This document shows, one piece after another, positions 1 through 8,987 of a stretch of DNA of 64,000 bases; the stretch's first letter is position 1, and each line of letters starts with the position of its first letter. This DNA is from Sphingomonas hankookensis (GTDB lineage: Bacteria; Pseudomonadota; Alphaproteobacteria; Sphingomonadales; Sphingomonadaceae). Made by a program: the position numbers and the translations under genes. The DNA lies in assembly GCF_022664465.1 (NCBI RefSeq), contig NZ_JAKREV010000001.1:868001-932000 (forward strand), written 5' to 3'. Under the pieces are notes generated by a model. The model saw only the letters and a program-made list of their open reading frames with translations. It was not told the DNA's origin and did not search any database.

Positions 1-243
1 CCAGTCGAGCCGCGGCTGCGTCCCCACCGCACCGGGGTTCTGCCAATACCCATGCCAGCCGGCATCGGGTACCGATACCAGCGCGAGTCCGACATTGGTG
101 CCCGCCGCGGGAGTATCGCTTTCGGCCACGATCCGCATCTGGACGTGCCGCTGCCCCGGCACCTGCGCCATCGCCGGCCACGCGCCACACAGCAGCGCGG
201 CGAGCAGGACGATTCGACACCATAGTGTTCTTGCCGCTGTCAT
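1..243 (-). CDS. DsbD-like protein-disulfide reductase, N-terminal part (runs off window)
   Basis: Only the first 81 codons are present; the gene continues beyond the left edge. The ATG is the complement of 241-243. Translation begins MTAARTLWCRIVLLAALLCG and continues through a signal peptide ending about WPAMAQ, then a beta-rich stretch (QRHVQMRIVAESDTP, then GWHGYWQNPGAVG). The GWHxYWxNPG motif is typical of the N-terminal periplasmic domain of DsbD/ScsB-type thiol:disulfide interchange proteins, which pass electrons from cytoplasmic thioredoxin to periplasmic thiols. The transmembrane and thioredoxin domains would lie outside the window. It is transcribed divergently from phoK with only 52 nt between the starts. 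The family call rests on the N-terminal motif alone. Confidence 0.7.
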   Translation of the reverse strand, partial: MTAARTLWCRIVLLAALLCGAWPAMAQVPGQRHVQMRIVAESDTPAAGTNVGLALVSVPDAGWHGYWQNPGAVGTQPRLDW

Positions 244-295
244 GGACGCGGAGTAGCGGAGTTCCGGGACGGATGCACCGTCCGCGGAGTACCCG

Positions 296-1960
296 ATGCG
301 TCTCGTTTCCCTCGCCGCGCTGTTGCTGGCGTCCGCCACCCCCGCGATCGCCCAGACCGCCGCACCGGCGCCGGCCGACCTGCCCGTGCCGCCGACCTAT
401 CCGGCGACGCCGCCCAAGCTGATCGTCGCGATTTCGGTCGATCAATTCTCCGCCGACCTGTTCGCCGAATATCGCGCGCGCTTCACCAGCGGTTTCGCGC
501 GGATGATGCAGGGCGCGGTATTTCCGTCGGGCTATCAGAGCCATGCCGCGACCGAAACCTGCCCGGGCCATTCGACGATCCTGACCGGCGCCCGCCCGTC
601 GCGTACCGGCATCATCGCCAACGACTGGATCGACCAGCGCAACAACACCCGCCCCGACCACAAGGTCTATTGCGCCGAGGACGAACGCGTCGCGGGTTCG
701 ACCTTCAAGGACTATACCGTCTCCGACACCCACCTGATGGTGCCGACGCTGGGCGAGCGGATGAAGGCCGCCGATCCGCGCACCCGCGTCGTCTCGGTCG
801 CGGGCAAGGACCGCGCGGCGGTGATGATGGGCGGGCACAAGGTCGACGAACTGTGGTGGTTCGGCAAGGACGGCTTCACCAGCTATGCCGGGCGCAAGAT
901 GCCGCCGGTCGTCGCCCGCGCCAACGCCGCCGTCGCCAAACAGATCGCCACGCCGCAGCCCGCGATGACGCTCCCGACCTTCTGCCAGCCGCTGGCGCGC
1001 GCGGTGCGCGTCGGCGACAAGACGATCGGCACTGGCCGCTTCGAACGCGCTGCGGGCGATATCGCCGGCTTCCGCCGCTCGCCCGAATATGACGCCGCGG
1101 TCCTGGCGCTCGCCGCCGGCCTGATCCAGGACATGAAGCTGGGTCAGGGACCGCAGACCGACATCATCTCGATCGGCGCCTCCGCCACCGACTATGTCGG
1201 CCATGGTTACGGCACCGAAGGCAGCGAGATGTGCCTGCAGCTCACCTCGCTCGACCAGAGCCTTGGCGAATTCTTCAAGGTGCTCGATGCGACAGGCGTG
1301 GATTATCAGGTCGTGCTGACCGCCGACCATGGCGGCAGCGACGCCAGCGAACGCCTTGCCAGCCACGCCGTACCCGATGCGGTCCGCCTCGATGGCGACT
1401 TCACGGTGGAGGGCATCGGCACGGCCATCGGACGGAAGCTCGGCATCGCCGGCCCCGTCCTGTTCGGCGGCGTGAACGGCGACGTGTGGTACGACATCAA
1501 GCTGACCCCAGCGCAAAAGGCCGCGGTCGAGCGAGAGGCGATCGCGATGTTCATGGCCCACCCGCAGACGCAGGCGGTCTTCACCCGTGCGCAGGTGATG
1601 GCGACGACGGTGCCGAACACCCCGCCCGAAACCTGGTCGCTGATCGAGCGTGCCCGTGCGTCCTACTACCCGCCGCGCTCGGGCGACCTGCTAGTGGCGA
1701 TGAAGCCGCGCGTGCTGACCCTGCCGCACCCGGTCGTCGGCAGTTCGGTCGCGACGCATGGCAGCTTCTGGGACTATGACCGCCGCGTCCCGATCCTGTT
1801 CTGGCGCAAGGGGCAAGGCGGGTTCGAGGAACCGTTCGGCGTCGAGACGGTCGACATCCTGCCGACGCTGGCGGCGACGATCCGCCTGCCCGTACCCAAA
1901 GGCGAGATCGACGGCCGCTGCCTCGACCTCGATCCGGGCGAAGGCACGACCTGCCGCTAA
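296..1960 (+). CDS. phoK: PhoK-type secreted alkaline phosphatase (type I phosphodiesterase/PafA superfamily)
   Basis: 554-aa exported phosphomonoesterase of the alkaline phosphatase superfamily, close in length to Sphingomonas PhoK. A signal peptide ends at about AIAQ (residue 20). The catalytic set is readable: D49 (VDQF), nucleophile T88 in ETCPGH, N109, the KDR motif at K171/R173, D299 and H303 (ATDYVGHG), D344/H345 (TADHGG) and a late His in ATHGSF. This threonine-nucleophile, Asn, Lys/Arg arrangement is that of the PafA/PhoK class rather than the E. coli PhoA Ser/Arg class. The ATG follows GGAG by 6 nt. It likely releases phosphate from phosphomonoesters in the periplasm or outside the cell. 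No Pho box was recognised in the 52-nt divergent gap. Confidence 0.88.
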   Translation: MRLVSLAALLLASATPAIAQTAAPAPADLPVPPTYPATPPKLIVAISVDQFSADLFAEYRARFTSGFARMMQGAVFPSGYQSHAATETCPGHSTILTGARPSRTGIIANDWIDQRNNTRPDHKVYCAEDERVAGSTFKDYTVSDTHLMVPTLGERMKAADPRTRVVSVAGKDRAAVMMGGHKVDELWWFGKDGFTSYAGRKMPPVVARANAAVAKQIATPQPAMTLPTFCQPLARAVRVGDKTIGTGRFERAAGDIAGFRRSPEYDAAVLALAAGLIQDMKLGQGPQTDIISIGASATDYVGHGYGTEGSEMCLQLTSLDQSLGEFFKVLDATGVDYQVVLTADHGGSDASERLASHAVPDAVRLDGDFTVEGIGTAIGRKLGIAGPVLFGGVNGDVWYDIKLTPAQKAAVEREAIAMFMAHPQTQAVFTRAQVMATTVPNTPPETWSLIERARASYYPPRSGDLLVAMKPRVLTLPHPVVGSSVATHGSFWDYDRRVPILFWRKGQGGFEEPFGVETVDILPTLAATIRLPVPKGEIDGRCLDLDPGEGTTCR

Positions 1961-1970
1961 CCACCCGTCC

Positions 1971-2029
1971 GGTTCGAGCAGCTTCGAGCTTGTCGGGAAG
2001 CGTCCGTCGAGAACTTCGCTCGACGGACG
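1971..2029. terminator. Repeat-derived hairpin between convergent genes
   Basis: An 11-bp perfect stem (CGTCCGTCGAG at 2001-2011 with its complement at 2019-2029, loop AACTTCG) lies between the stops of phoK and the convergent hydrolase gene. It is preceded at 1971-2000 by a repeat unit (GGTTCGAGCAGCTTCGAGCT...) also found near 63350. No U-tract is present, so a role as terminator for both genes is inferred from position and stem strength. Confidence 0.5.
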
Positions 2030-2035
2030 CCGACT

Positions 2036-3265
2036 TCAGGGGAGGCGCACCAACGCGGTCGCCGCCGACGCCGGATCGAGCCGTTCCTCCAGCGACGTCA
2101 CGATCGGCGCCGCGGTCCGCGGCACCTTGCCCGCGAACGCCTTGCGCCCGTTGACGACCACCCGCACCGGCTTGTCCAGATCGACCAGCCGGTCCGACAA
2201 TCGCACGATCGTCCCCGCCGGCACCGTCCCGGTCAGCGTGATCGTCTGCCCCGCGACCGCCGCATCGATCCGGTCGCCGGCCTTCGCCGCCGCGGCATCG
2301 GGGAGATGCAGCCAGTAGAAGCGATCGTGCGTCACATCGTCCTGCACCCACACGATCCGCCTGGGCCACGGATTGCGCGTGAAGCCGGCCATCCACGGCA
2401 ATGCCTCGGCATCCTTGCGGTCCATCCAGTGCGGCAGGCCGGGATAGATCCGCGTCATCGACACATAGCCATCGGGGTCGGCCGCATGGAGCCGGGCGAG
2501 CTCGGCACTCTTTTCCGCCGCGATCCGGTTGCGGTCATAGGCGGCATCCGCTCCGCCCATGAAGATGCCGAACGGCAGGTTGCGCAACGACGCCACGCCC
2601 GCTTCGTTCGGATGCCCCGCCATCATCGCCGCCGCCGCGAAGCGGTCCGCCATGCGCGGCGCCAGCTGCCACACCCCGTCGCCGCCCGCGGAATAGCCGA
2701 GCAGATATACCCGGTTGGGATCGACGCCGTTGATGGCGACCTGCACGTCGATCAGTCGCTGGAACAGCGGATCGATATGCGCCTCGTGCCACAAATTCCA
2801 CGTATCGGTCGGCGCCCGCGGCGCGAGGTAGATGCCCTCCGCCGGCGCATACAGGCCGATCTGGTTGTGCCATTGCCGGTCGTTGACCGCCGGCGCGGCG
2901 TTGCCGCCGCCGTGCATCGATATCCACAGGCTGCGCTTGCCGAACGGCGCATCGCCGAACCGGCGGCTTTCCCAGCGCAGCGTCCGATCGCCGATCGTGA
3001 TCGCCTGTCCCGCCATCGCCTGCCGGTCTGCGGCCGCAACGGTTCGGCTTCGCGCCGCCGCCAACAGGTCGACGGCTACCTCCGCCTCGGCCTTTGACAA
3101 GGGTCGGCGCAGGACCGGCGCGTCGCTCCGCCGCGCGGCATCGGGTTGCCCGACCCAGTTCGATAGCTTGTTGAGCGACCGTACCGGCGGCGACTGCCGC
3201 GGCTCGGCCAGTGCCGGCGTCGCCAGCAGGATCAAGAACGCGGCGATGGTGAAACGGTGATGCAT
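2036..3265 (-). CDS. Secreted alpha/beta hydrolase (PHB-depolymerase/esterase-like)
   Basis: 409-aa exported hydrolase. The chosen ATG (complement 3263-3265) begins MHHRFTIAAFLILLATPALA, a clean signal peptide; the open frame extends further upstream but without signal-peptide character. The alpha/beta-hydrolase features are the oxyanion-type SMHGGGN segment, the nucleophile elbow GYSAGG (in YLLGYSAGGDGVW), and a late His candidate in YPGLPHWM. This resembles poly(3-hydroxybutyrate) depolymerase/feruloyl-esterase-like proteins, but the substrate cannot be read. The C-terminal ~100 residues look beta-rich. It lies 47 nt downstream of the beta-helix gene on the same strand, so the two may be co-transcribed. 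Confidence 0.7.
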   Translation of the reverse strand: MHHRFTIAAFLILLATPALAEPRQSPPVRSLNKLSNWVGQPDAARRSDAPVLRRPLSKAEAEVAVDLLAAARSRTVAAADRQAMAGQAITIGDRTLRWESRRFGDAPFGKRSLWISMHGGGNAAPAVNDRQWHNQIGLYAPAEGIYLAPRAPTDTWNLWHEAHIDPLFQRLIDVQVAINGVDPNRVYLLGYSAGGDGVWQLAPRMADRFAAAAMMAGHPNEAGVASLRNLPFGIFMGGADAAYDRNRIAAEKSAELARLHAADPDGYVSMTRIYPGLPHWMDRKDAEALPWMAGFTRNPWPRRIVWVQDDVTHDRFYWLHLPDAAAAKAGDRIDAAVAGQTITLTGTVPAGTIVRLSDRLVDLDKPVRVVVNGRKAFAGKVPRTAAPIVTSLEERLDPASAATALVRLP

Positions 3266-3312
3266 AGGCGAACAGGCTACCGCCGGTCCCGCCGGGATCG
3301 AAGCGAAATCGC

Positions 3313-4257
3313 TCAGCGCGTCTCGAACTTGCGCACGCCCGGCCCCAATCGGTTCGCGCCGACCGCCACGCCATCGCCGGTATAGTCCGCGACGAACGCC
3401 GGGCTCTTGTCCATGCCGGGCGCGAGGCGCGCGTCGTTGTCCTCGACCCGCAGCCCGCGCGCCGGGAAGGTATGCTTTTCCGCACCCACGACGATAAAGC
3501 CGGTCCAATTCTCCTTCGCCTTGCCCTGGACGAAGGTATTGCGCGCGATCAGCCCGGTCGCCCCTTCGGGCAGGTCGATCATGTAGTTGGTCTTGTTGCC
3601 GCGGCTGTCGTCGAAGCTCGAATCGGTGATCTCGATCCGCGGCGCGCGGATCTTCACATAATGGCCGCCGGTGCCGCGTTCGAAGCGCGAGCGGGTGATG
3701 GTGATCGACCCGTTATTGCCGAGATAGACCGAATGCGAGCAGTCGGTCGTCTCGTCGCACTGCCCCAGCCCGGCAAAGGTCGACCGGTCGATCGTGATGC
3801 GCTGCTGCCCGTCGGGATTGCCGCCCAATATGCCTTCCTGACTGTCGAGGAAGGTCGAATTGGTGACGGTCAGGTCGCCGATCTCGGTCCGGATGCCGGC
3901 GCCATTGCCGTCTGGCACGCGGATGCGGCGGAACACGATGCCGTCGACCGTCGAGCGCCGCCCGCGCAGCACGAACGTCGCCTTCTCCTCGCACGCGCCG
4001 CCGTCGAAGATCACGGTCCCTGGCGTCCGTGCGCGGAAGGTGATGTCGCCGCCGGTCTGCACCGTGCAGTCGCGATAGGTCCCCGGCGCGATCAGGATCG
4101 TCGCGGTCCCGTCGCGCACCGCCGTCACCGCGGCGTCGATCGTTGAATATCCCTCGCCCGTCTGCTCGATCACGAACGGGGCGCTGCGCTGTTGCGCGGG
4201 CAGCGGCGATACCGCCAGCACCAGCGCGGCGGGCAGGAACAAGCGGGCAGCGATCAT
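3313..4257 (-). CDS. Secreted right-handed beta-helix (pectate-lyase-fold) protein
   Basis: About 314 aa from the ATG at complement 4255-4257, preferred because AAGGA lies 7 nt upstream and the peptide begins with a signal sequence (MIAARLFLPAALVLAVSPLPAQQ). In-frame ATGs at 4272 and 4290 are alternatives. The body is a series of short beta-strand repeats (ITFRARTPG, LTVTNSTFLDSQEG, ITIDRSTFAGLG, ITITRSRFERG, IEITDSSFDDSRG) with regularly spaced Asn/Ser turns, the pattern of parallel beta-helix proteins of the pectin-lyase fold. Such proteins bind or cleave polysaccharides. No catalytic set was identified, so enzymatic activity is unproven. Its neighbour is a secreted hydrolase. Confidence 0.7.
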   Translation of the reverse strand: MIAARLFLPAALVLAVSPLPAQQRSAPFVIEQTGEGYSTIDAAVTAVRDGTATILIAPGTYRDCTVQTGGDITFRARTPGTVIFDGGACEEKATFVLRGRRSTVDGIVFRRIRVPDGNGAGIRTEIGDLTVTNSTFLDSQEGILGGNPDGQQRITIDRSTFAGLGQCDETTDCSHSVYLGNNGSITITRSRFERGTGGHYVKIRAPRIEITDSSFDDSRGNKTNYMIDLPEGATGLIARNTFVQGKAKENWTGFIVVGAEKHTFPARGLRVEDNDARLAPGMDKSPAFVADYTGDGVAVGANRLGPGVRKFETR

Positions 4258-4339
4258 CGGCCGGTCCTTCATCGGTTCGGCGACCGACATGCGCCAGCGA
4301 TGACGGGCGCGAAAGGGCCTAAATCCGTCCCGCTACGGG

Positions 4340-4618
4340 TCAGACGTTCAACCGCGCGCGCATTTCCTTGCCGGGCTTGAAGTACGGCACGCGCTTGGCG
4401 TCGACCTCGACCGCCTCGCCGGTGCGCGGGTTGCGGCCGGTGCGGGCATCGCGCGCGCGGGTCGAAAATGCACCGAAGCCGCGCAGTTCGACACGGCCGC
4501 CGCTGCGCAACTGTTCGGTGATGGCGTCGAAAAAGGTCGCCACGATCCGTTCGACATCGCGAAGCGGCAGGTTGGGATTTTCCTGCGCCACGTGCTGCAC
4601 CAGTTCGGATCGGATCAT
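4340..4618 (-). CDS. ihfB: Integration host factor subunit beta
   Basis: 92-aa DNA-bending HU/IHF-family protein, full length. The start [15 protein letters not shown] is chosen because GAGG lies 5 nt upstream; an ATG one codon earlier is possible. The family signature is intact: [12 protein letters not shown] followed by the DNA-intercalating arm with the conserved GRNPRTGE turn and the C-terminal [14 protein letters not shown]-beta pairs with IHF-alpha (not in this window) to bend DNA in recombination, replication and transcription. It lies downstream of rpsA, the common rpsA-ihfB order, but a rho-independent terminator (4727-4762) separates the two genes, so it probably has its own promoter in 4619-4726. 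Confidence 0.93.
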   Translation of the reverse strand: MIRSELVQHVAQENPNLPLRDVERIVATFFDAITEQLRSGGRVELRGFGAFSTRARDARTGRNPRTGEAVEVDAKRVPYFKPGKEMRARLNV

Positions 4619-4726
4619 CATTCCCTCGGTAAATCAAAACCCTGCACCCCGATCGGTACGATCCGGGCAGAGCCAGCCACTAACCTATATCTATCCGGTG
4701 GAACAATCCGTCTTTCGAATGAACGC

Positions 4727-4762
4727 AAAAACGGGGCGCTCCGATATGGAGCACCCCGTTCC
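4727..4762 (-). terminator. Rho-independent terminator downstream of rpsA
   Basis: Read on the minus strand, a 13-bp GC-rich stem (AACGGGGTGCTCC pairing with GGAGCGCCCCGTT, one G-T wobble) with loop ATATC is followed by a run of T. It sits 24 nt past the rpsA stop codon, as expected for an intrinsic terminator. Confidence 0.85.
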
Positions 4763-4785
4763 TGTTGTCCGTAAAGAAAAGCGGC

Positions 4786-6489
4786 TTACTTCTGTTCGCC
4801 GCGAGCCTTCAGCGCCTCGCCCAGAATGTCGCCCAGCGACGCACCCGAGTCCGACGAACCGTACTGCGCCACGGCCTGCTTCTCTTCGGCGATCTGCATC
4901 GCCTTGATCGAGAAGGTCGGCTTCTTCGAACGATCGAAGCCGGTGACCATCGCGTCGAACTTCTGGCCGACCTGGAAACGCTCCGGACGCTGCTCGTCGC
5001 GGTCGCGGCCGAGATCGGTGCGCTTGATGAAGCCGGTCGCTCCATCGTCGCCCTGCTGCACTTCGAGGCCCGCGTCGCGGACTTCGAGCACGGTGACGGT
5101 CACGATCGCGTTCTTGTTCAGGCGATCGCCCGCCTGCGCTGCGACCGGGCCGCCACGCTCAAGCTGCTTCATGCCGAGCGAAATACGCTCCTTGTCCGGC
5201 TCGATCGCGAGCACGACGGCCTGAACCGTCTCGCCCTTGCGATGCAGGTTGAGCGCGTCTTCGCCCGAAATCCCCCACGCGATGTCCGACATGTGAACCA
5301 TGCCGTCGACATCGCCGTCCAGGCCGATGAACAGGCCGAATTCGGTCGCGTTCTTGACTTCGCCCTCGACGGTCGAACCAACGGGATGATCTTCCGCGAA
5401 CTTCTCCCACGGATTCGCCTGCGCCTGCTTGAGGCCCAGCGAGATGCGGCGCTTGTCCTGATCGACCTCGAGGACGATCACGTCGACTTCCTGCGAGGTC
5501 GAGACGATCTTGCCCGGATGGACGTTCTTCTTGGTCCAGCTCATTTCCGACACGTGGACCAGGCCTTCGATGCCCGGCTCCAGTTCGACGAACGCACCAT
5601 ATTCGGTGATGTTCGTGACGCGGCCCGACAGCTTTGCACCGACCGGATACTTCGCACCGGCGCCATCCCACGGATCGCTTTCCAGCTGCTTCATACCGAG
5701 CGAGATGCGCTGCGTGTCGCGGTTGATGCGGATGATCTGGACACGGACGGTGTCGCCGATGTTCAGCACTTCCGACGGATGCCCGACACGCTTGTACGAC
5801 AGGTCGGTGACGTGCAGCAGGCCATCGATGCCGCCGAGGTCGACGAACGCACCGTAATCAGTGATGTTCTTGACGACGCCATCGATCACCTGGCCTTCGG
5901 CCAGCGACTGGATCAGGCCCGAACGCTGCTCGGCGCGGGTCTCTTCCAGCACGGCGCGACGCGACACGACGATGTTGCCGCGCTTGCGGTCCATCTTCAG
6001 GATCTGGAACGGCTGCGGGATGTCCATCAGCGGGGTGACGTCACGCACCGGACGGATATCGACCTGCGAACCCGGCAGGAACGCCACGGCGCCCGACAGG
6101 TCGACGGTGAAGCCACCCTTCACGCGGCCGAAGATCACGCCTTCGACGCGCGCGGTCTTGGCGAATTCGGTTTCCAGCTTGTCCCACGCGGCTTCGCGAC
6201 GGGCGCGGTCGCGGCTCAGCATCGCTTCGCCGTTCGAATTTTCGACGCGGTCGACATAGACTTCGACTTCGTCACCGACCTTCAGGTCGGCCTTCTGGCC
6301 CGGCGCAGCGAATTCGCGCAGCGGCACGCGGCCTTCCGACTTCAGGCCGACGTCGATGACGGCGAGGTCGTTTTCGATGCCGGTAACGGTGCCGATGACG
6401 ACACGGCCCTCGAAGCTTTCCGAGGCACCGAACATGTCGTCGAGCATCGACGCGAAATCATCACGGGTGGGATTTGCCATGCTGGCCAT
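4786..6489 (-). CDS. rpsA: 30S ribosomal protein S1
   Basis: 567-aa protein made of about six tandem S1 (OB-fold) RNA-binding domains; repeats such as DYGAFVDLGGIDGLLHVTDLS, EYGAFVELEPGIEGLVHVSEMS and EFGLFIGLDGDVDGMVHMSDI are easily seen. S1 unfolds and delivers mRNA to the 30S subunit. The start MASMANPTRDDFASML (ATG complement 6487-6489) matches the usual N-terminus and has AGGA 12 nt upstream; an ATG three codons later is possible. In many proteobacteria cmk precedes rpsA; here the upstream 640 nt holds repeats, not cmk. Transcription likely ends at the terminator at 4727-4762. Confidence 0.95.
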   Translation of the reverse strand: MASMANPTRDDFASMLDDMFGASESFEGRVVIGTVTGIENDLAVIDVGLKSEGRVPLREFAAPGQKADLKVGDEVEVYVDRVENSNGEAMLSRDRARREAAWDKLETEFAKTARVEGVIFGRVKGGFTVDLSGAVAFLPGSQVDIRPVRDVTPLMDIPQPFQILKMDRKRGNIVVSRRAVLEETRAEQRSGLIQSLAEGQVIDGVVKNITDYGAFVDLGGIDGLLHVTDLSYKRVGHPSEVLNIGDTVRVQIIRINRDTQRISLGMKQLESDPWDGAGAKYPVGAKLSGRVTNITEYGAFVELEPGIEGLVHVSEMSWTKKNVHPGKIVSTSQEVDVIVLEVDQDKRRISLGLKQAQANPWEKFAEDHPVGSTVEGEVKNATEFGLFIGLDGDVDGMVHMSDIAWGISGEDALNLHRKGETVQAVVLAIEPDKERISLGMKQLERGGPVAAQAGDRLNKNAIVTVTVLEVRDAGLEVQQGDDGATGFIKRTDLGRDRDEQRPERFQVGQKFDAMVTGFDRSKKPTFSIKAMQIAEEKQAVAQYGSSDSGASLGDILGEALKARGEQK

Positions 6490-7132
6490 AAAGAACGTGG
6501 TTCCTAGTACACTATGTTTCCGGCCGGCCGGTTGTGTCCGGCGGTCTTTGACCGGGATTGCCGCGCGCGCCGAATACGACACGCGGCATCCGGCGACCAT
6601 GTCGTCACGAAAGGCTTGCCCCGTCGATCACGGAATCGGGCGCGCACGCCCGGCCTTCGCGAGTCTGTGCTCGTCGAACCGGCGCGCCATACGCGTTTTC
6701 GCGTGGGCGTGCAACGGTTGGGGGCTACTCAGGAAGCAGAAGGAAGGTCGGTTCACGCGAAGGCGCGGAGACGCGAAGGAAGAAAATAGATGATTGTTTT
6801 CGCGCCGAGGCGCGGAGGCGCAAAGAGGTTGCGTTCGCGGCGACTGCCGTATGTCCGGCGAAGCCTAAAGCTTCGCCCCAGCGAAGGCTGGGGCCTCCCC
6901 CAGTTCCTGCCCAGACCTATCACCGAGAGGTTCCAGCCTTCGCTGGGATGACGTTCAAGTCGGTTTGCGGAACACACCACTGAACCGTGCCAGAAGCTGC
7001 GGGCCGCCAACGCGGCAAGCGGCCACCGCAAACGCAACCTCTCTGCGCTTCCGCGCCTCTGCGCGAAATCTACCTTCTACTCCGCGTCTTCGCGCCTTCG
7101 CGTGAAAAACCTTCGTCACGCCAAAACTAAAA
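6490..7132. repeat. Gene-free gap with a large inverted-repeat element and nested REP hairpin
   Basis: No credible gene in 643 nt. Two arms of about 90 nt face each other at 6750-6840 and 7026-7111; each carries units such as TTCACGCGAAGGCGC, AGGCGCGGAGGCGC and AGAGGTTGCGTT. Between them, 6876-6953 holds a second inverted pair built on CCCCAGCGAAGGCTGGGG. The same arm sequence recurs in the same inverted layout at 56933-57160. Arms are imperfect and no transposase is present. Confidence 0.75.
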
Positions 7133-8809
7133 TCACCCCCGACGCCCCGGCCGATACGGCTTGGCGGCATGGCGCGGCGGTGCGCCGTTGGTGCGACGCT
7201 GCGGCGCCGCCGGCGGCCCGGACATCTGCTCGAACATCAGATCGTCGTCGGGCGTCGCCGTCCGCTTGACCGATGCGATAAACTTGCCCGCGATCGCCTT
7301 CGGAATCTCGAACGCCGACTCGTCGTTGGCAATGCGGATCGCGCCGATCTCCCCTTTAGTGATGTGCCCGCGGCGGCACAGCAGCGGCAGCAGCCAGCGC
7401 GGATCGGCATTGTGCCGGCGGCCGACATTCATGCGGAACCACACCGTATCCTCGAACCCCGGACGCGGCCCTTCGGGACGCTCGCGGCGTTCGGGTGCGC
7501 CACCCGCCGACAGTTCCTCTGGTGCCGGCAGCTTGGCACGATAGGCGCGGACCAGCAGCGCCGCGATATCCTCGGGCGTCTTCTCGGTCAGCAGGCGCGC
7601 GCCCAGCTCGACATCGGCCTCGTCGAATTCGACCGGTTCGGCCAGCTTGGCGAGCAACCGCTCGCGATCGGCGGCATGGATTTCGTCCGGGGTCGGCACA
7701 CCGATCCATTCGGCGTTGATCTTGGCGTCGCGCAGCAGCCCTTCGACGCGGCGGCGGCGCTGATACGGCACGATCAGTGCGGCGATGCCTTTCTTGCCCG
7801 CACGGCCGGTACGACCCGAGCGGTGCTGCAGCGCCTCGGCATCGCGCGGCAGCTCGACATGGACGACGAGGCTGAGCGACGGCAGATCGATGCCGCGTGC
7901 CGCGACGTCGGTCGCGACGCAGACGCGGGCGCGGCGATCGCGCAGCGCCTGCAACGCATGGTTGCGCTCCGACTGCGAATGTTCGCCTGACAGCGCCACC
8001 GCATCGAACCCGCGCTCGACCAGATTCGCGTGCAGGTGCCGCACCGCCTCCCGCGTCGCGCAGAACAGGAACGCGGTGTCCGGCTCGTGCAGACGCAGCA
8101 GGTTGACGACCGCATTCTCGATATCGTTCGGCGCGACGGTCATCGCCTGATAGCTGATGTCGCCATGGCCCCGCTCCGCTTCGCGCGTGTCGATGCGGAA
8201 CGCGTCCTTCTGATAGCGCTTGGCCAACGCCACGATCGGCTTGGCCAGCGTTGCCGAGAACAGCAGCGTGCGGCGTTCCGCCGGCGTGCCGTCGAGGATG
8301 CCTTCGAGGTCCTCGCGGAACCCCATGTCGAGCATCTCGTCGGCTTCGTCGAGAATCGCGACCTTCAGCCCCGACAGGTCGAGCGCGCCGCGTTCGAGGT
8401 GGTCGCGCAGACGCCCCGGCGTGCCGACGACGATATGCGCGCCGTGGCTCAGGTTGCGGCGTTCGCGCGCCGCATCCATGCCACCGACGCACGACACGAT
8501 GCGCGCCCCGGTCGGACCATAGAGCCACAGCAGTTCGCGCGCGACCTGCAACGCCAGTTCGCGCGTCGGGGCAATGGCGAGGGCCAGCGGCGTGCCAGCG
8601 CGCGGCATCTTGTCCTCGGCGTCGAGCAGGTCGCGCGCGATGGCGAGGCCGAAGGCGACGGTCTTGCCCGACCCGGTCTGCGCGGATACCAGCAGGTCGC
8701 GCCCTTCGGCGTCGGGCGTCAGGACGGCCGCCTGCACAGCGGTCGGGGCTTCATAGCCGCGCGCGGATAGCGCCGCGGCGAGCGGTTCGGGCAACGTCGA
8801 AAAAGGCAT
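7133..8809 (-). CDS. DEAD-box ATP-dependent RNA helicase with DbpA-like RNA-binding domain
   Basis: 558-aa RNA helicase; the start MPFSTLPEPLAAALSARGYE places the Q motif at the N-terminus. Motifs in order: Q motif (YEAPTAVQ), Walker A AQTGSGKT (43-50), Ia PTRELALQ (81-88), Ib GTPGRLRDH, II DEAD (154-157), III SAT, then the second RecA domain with ARGIDLP and the VI motif HRSGRTGRAG. The C-terminal segment from about residue 460 (VWFRMNVGRRHNADPRWLLP to FIASVKR) is a DbpA/CsdA-type RRM-like domain, followed by an Arg/Pro-rich basic tail. This architecture fits DeaD/DbpA-type helicases acting in ribosome assembly or mRNA turnover. It is divergent from msrB. Confidence 0.9.
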   Translation of the reverse strand: MPFSTLPEPLAAALSARGYEAPTAVQAAVLTPDAEGRDLLVSAQTGSGKTVAFGLAIARDLLDAEDKMPRAGTPLALAIAPTRELALQVARELLWLYGPTGARIVSCVGGMDAARERRNLSHGAHIVVGTPGRLRDHLERGALDLSGLKVAILDEADEMLDMGFREDLEGILDGTPAERRTLLFSATLAKPIVALAKRYQKDAFRIDTREAERGHGDISYQAMTVAPNDIENAVVNLLRLHEPDTAFLFCATREAVRHLHANLVERGFDAVALSGEHSQSERNHALQALRDRRARVCVATDVAARGIDLPSLSLVVHVELPRDAEALQHRSGRTGRAGKKGIAALIVPYQRRRRVEGLLRDAKINAEWIGVPTPDEIHAADRERLLAKLAEPVEFDEADVELGARLLTEKTPEDIAALLVRAYRAKLPAPEELSAGGAPERRERPEGPRPGFEDTVWFRMNVGRRHNADPRWLLPLLCRRGHITKGEIGAIRIANDESAFEIPKAIAGKFIASVKRTATPDDDLMFEQMSGPPAAPQRRTNGAPPRHAAKPYRPGRRG

Positions 8810-8987
8810 AATTCGCCAAATGGCCCCAAATTGCGGCCACGGCAAGGCCGCAGCGCCGGTTTAGCATGTCGGCGAACCCGAATCCGACAAAAGACTTTCA
8901 TTTGTGGGCCGGCGTTGGTCGGCTGGCGTACCCAGCCGTTGTGACTATTCGCCGCACCTACCACATGGCATCCGAAAGGATTCCCCC

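Noticed and set aside
3266..3508. Extended N-terminus for the alpha/beta hydrolase
   Set aside because: The upstream residues overlap the beta-helix gene and precede an internal ATG that begins a perfect signal peptide.
4765..6507. Long open frame antisense to rpsA (580 codons)
   Set aside because: It is the mirror of rpsA in a GC-rich genome; its product is Arg/Asp/His-rich low complexity and it has no domain.
6558..6983. ORFs in the gap upstream of rpsA
   Set aside because: Their codons come from the inverted-repeat arms, with no start signal or protein-like composition.
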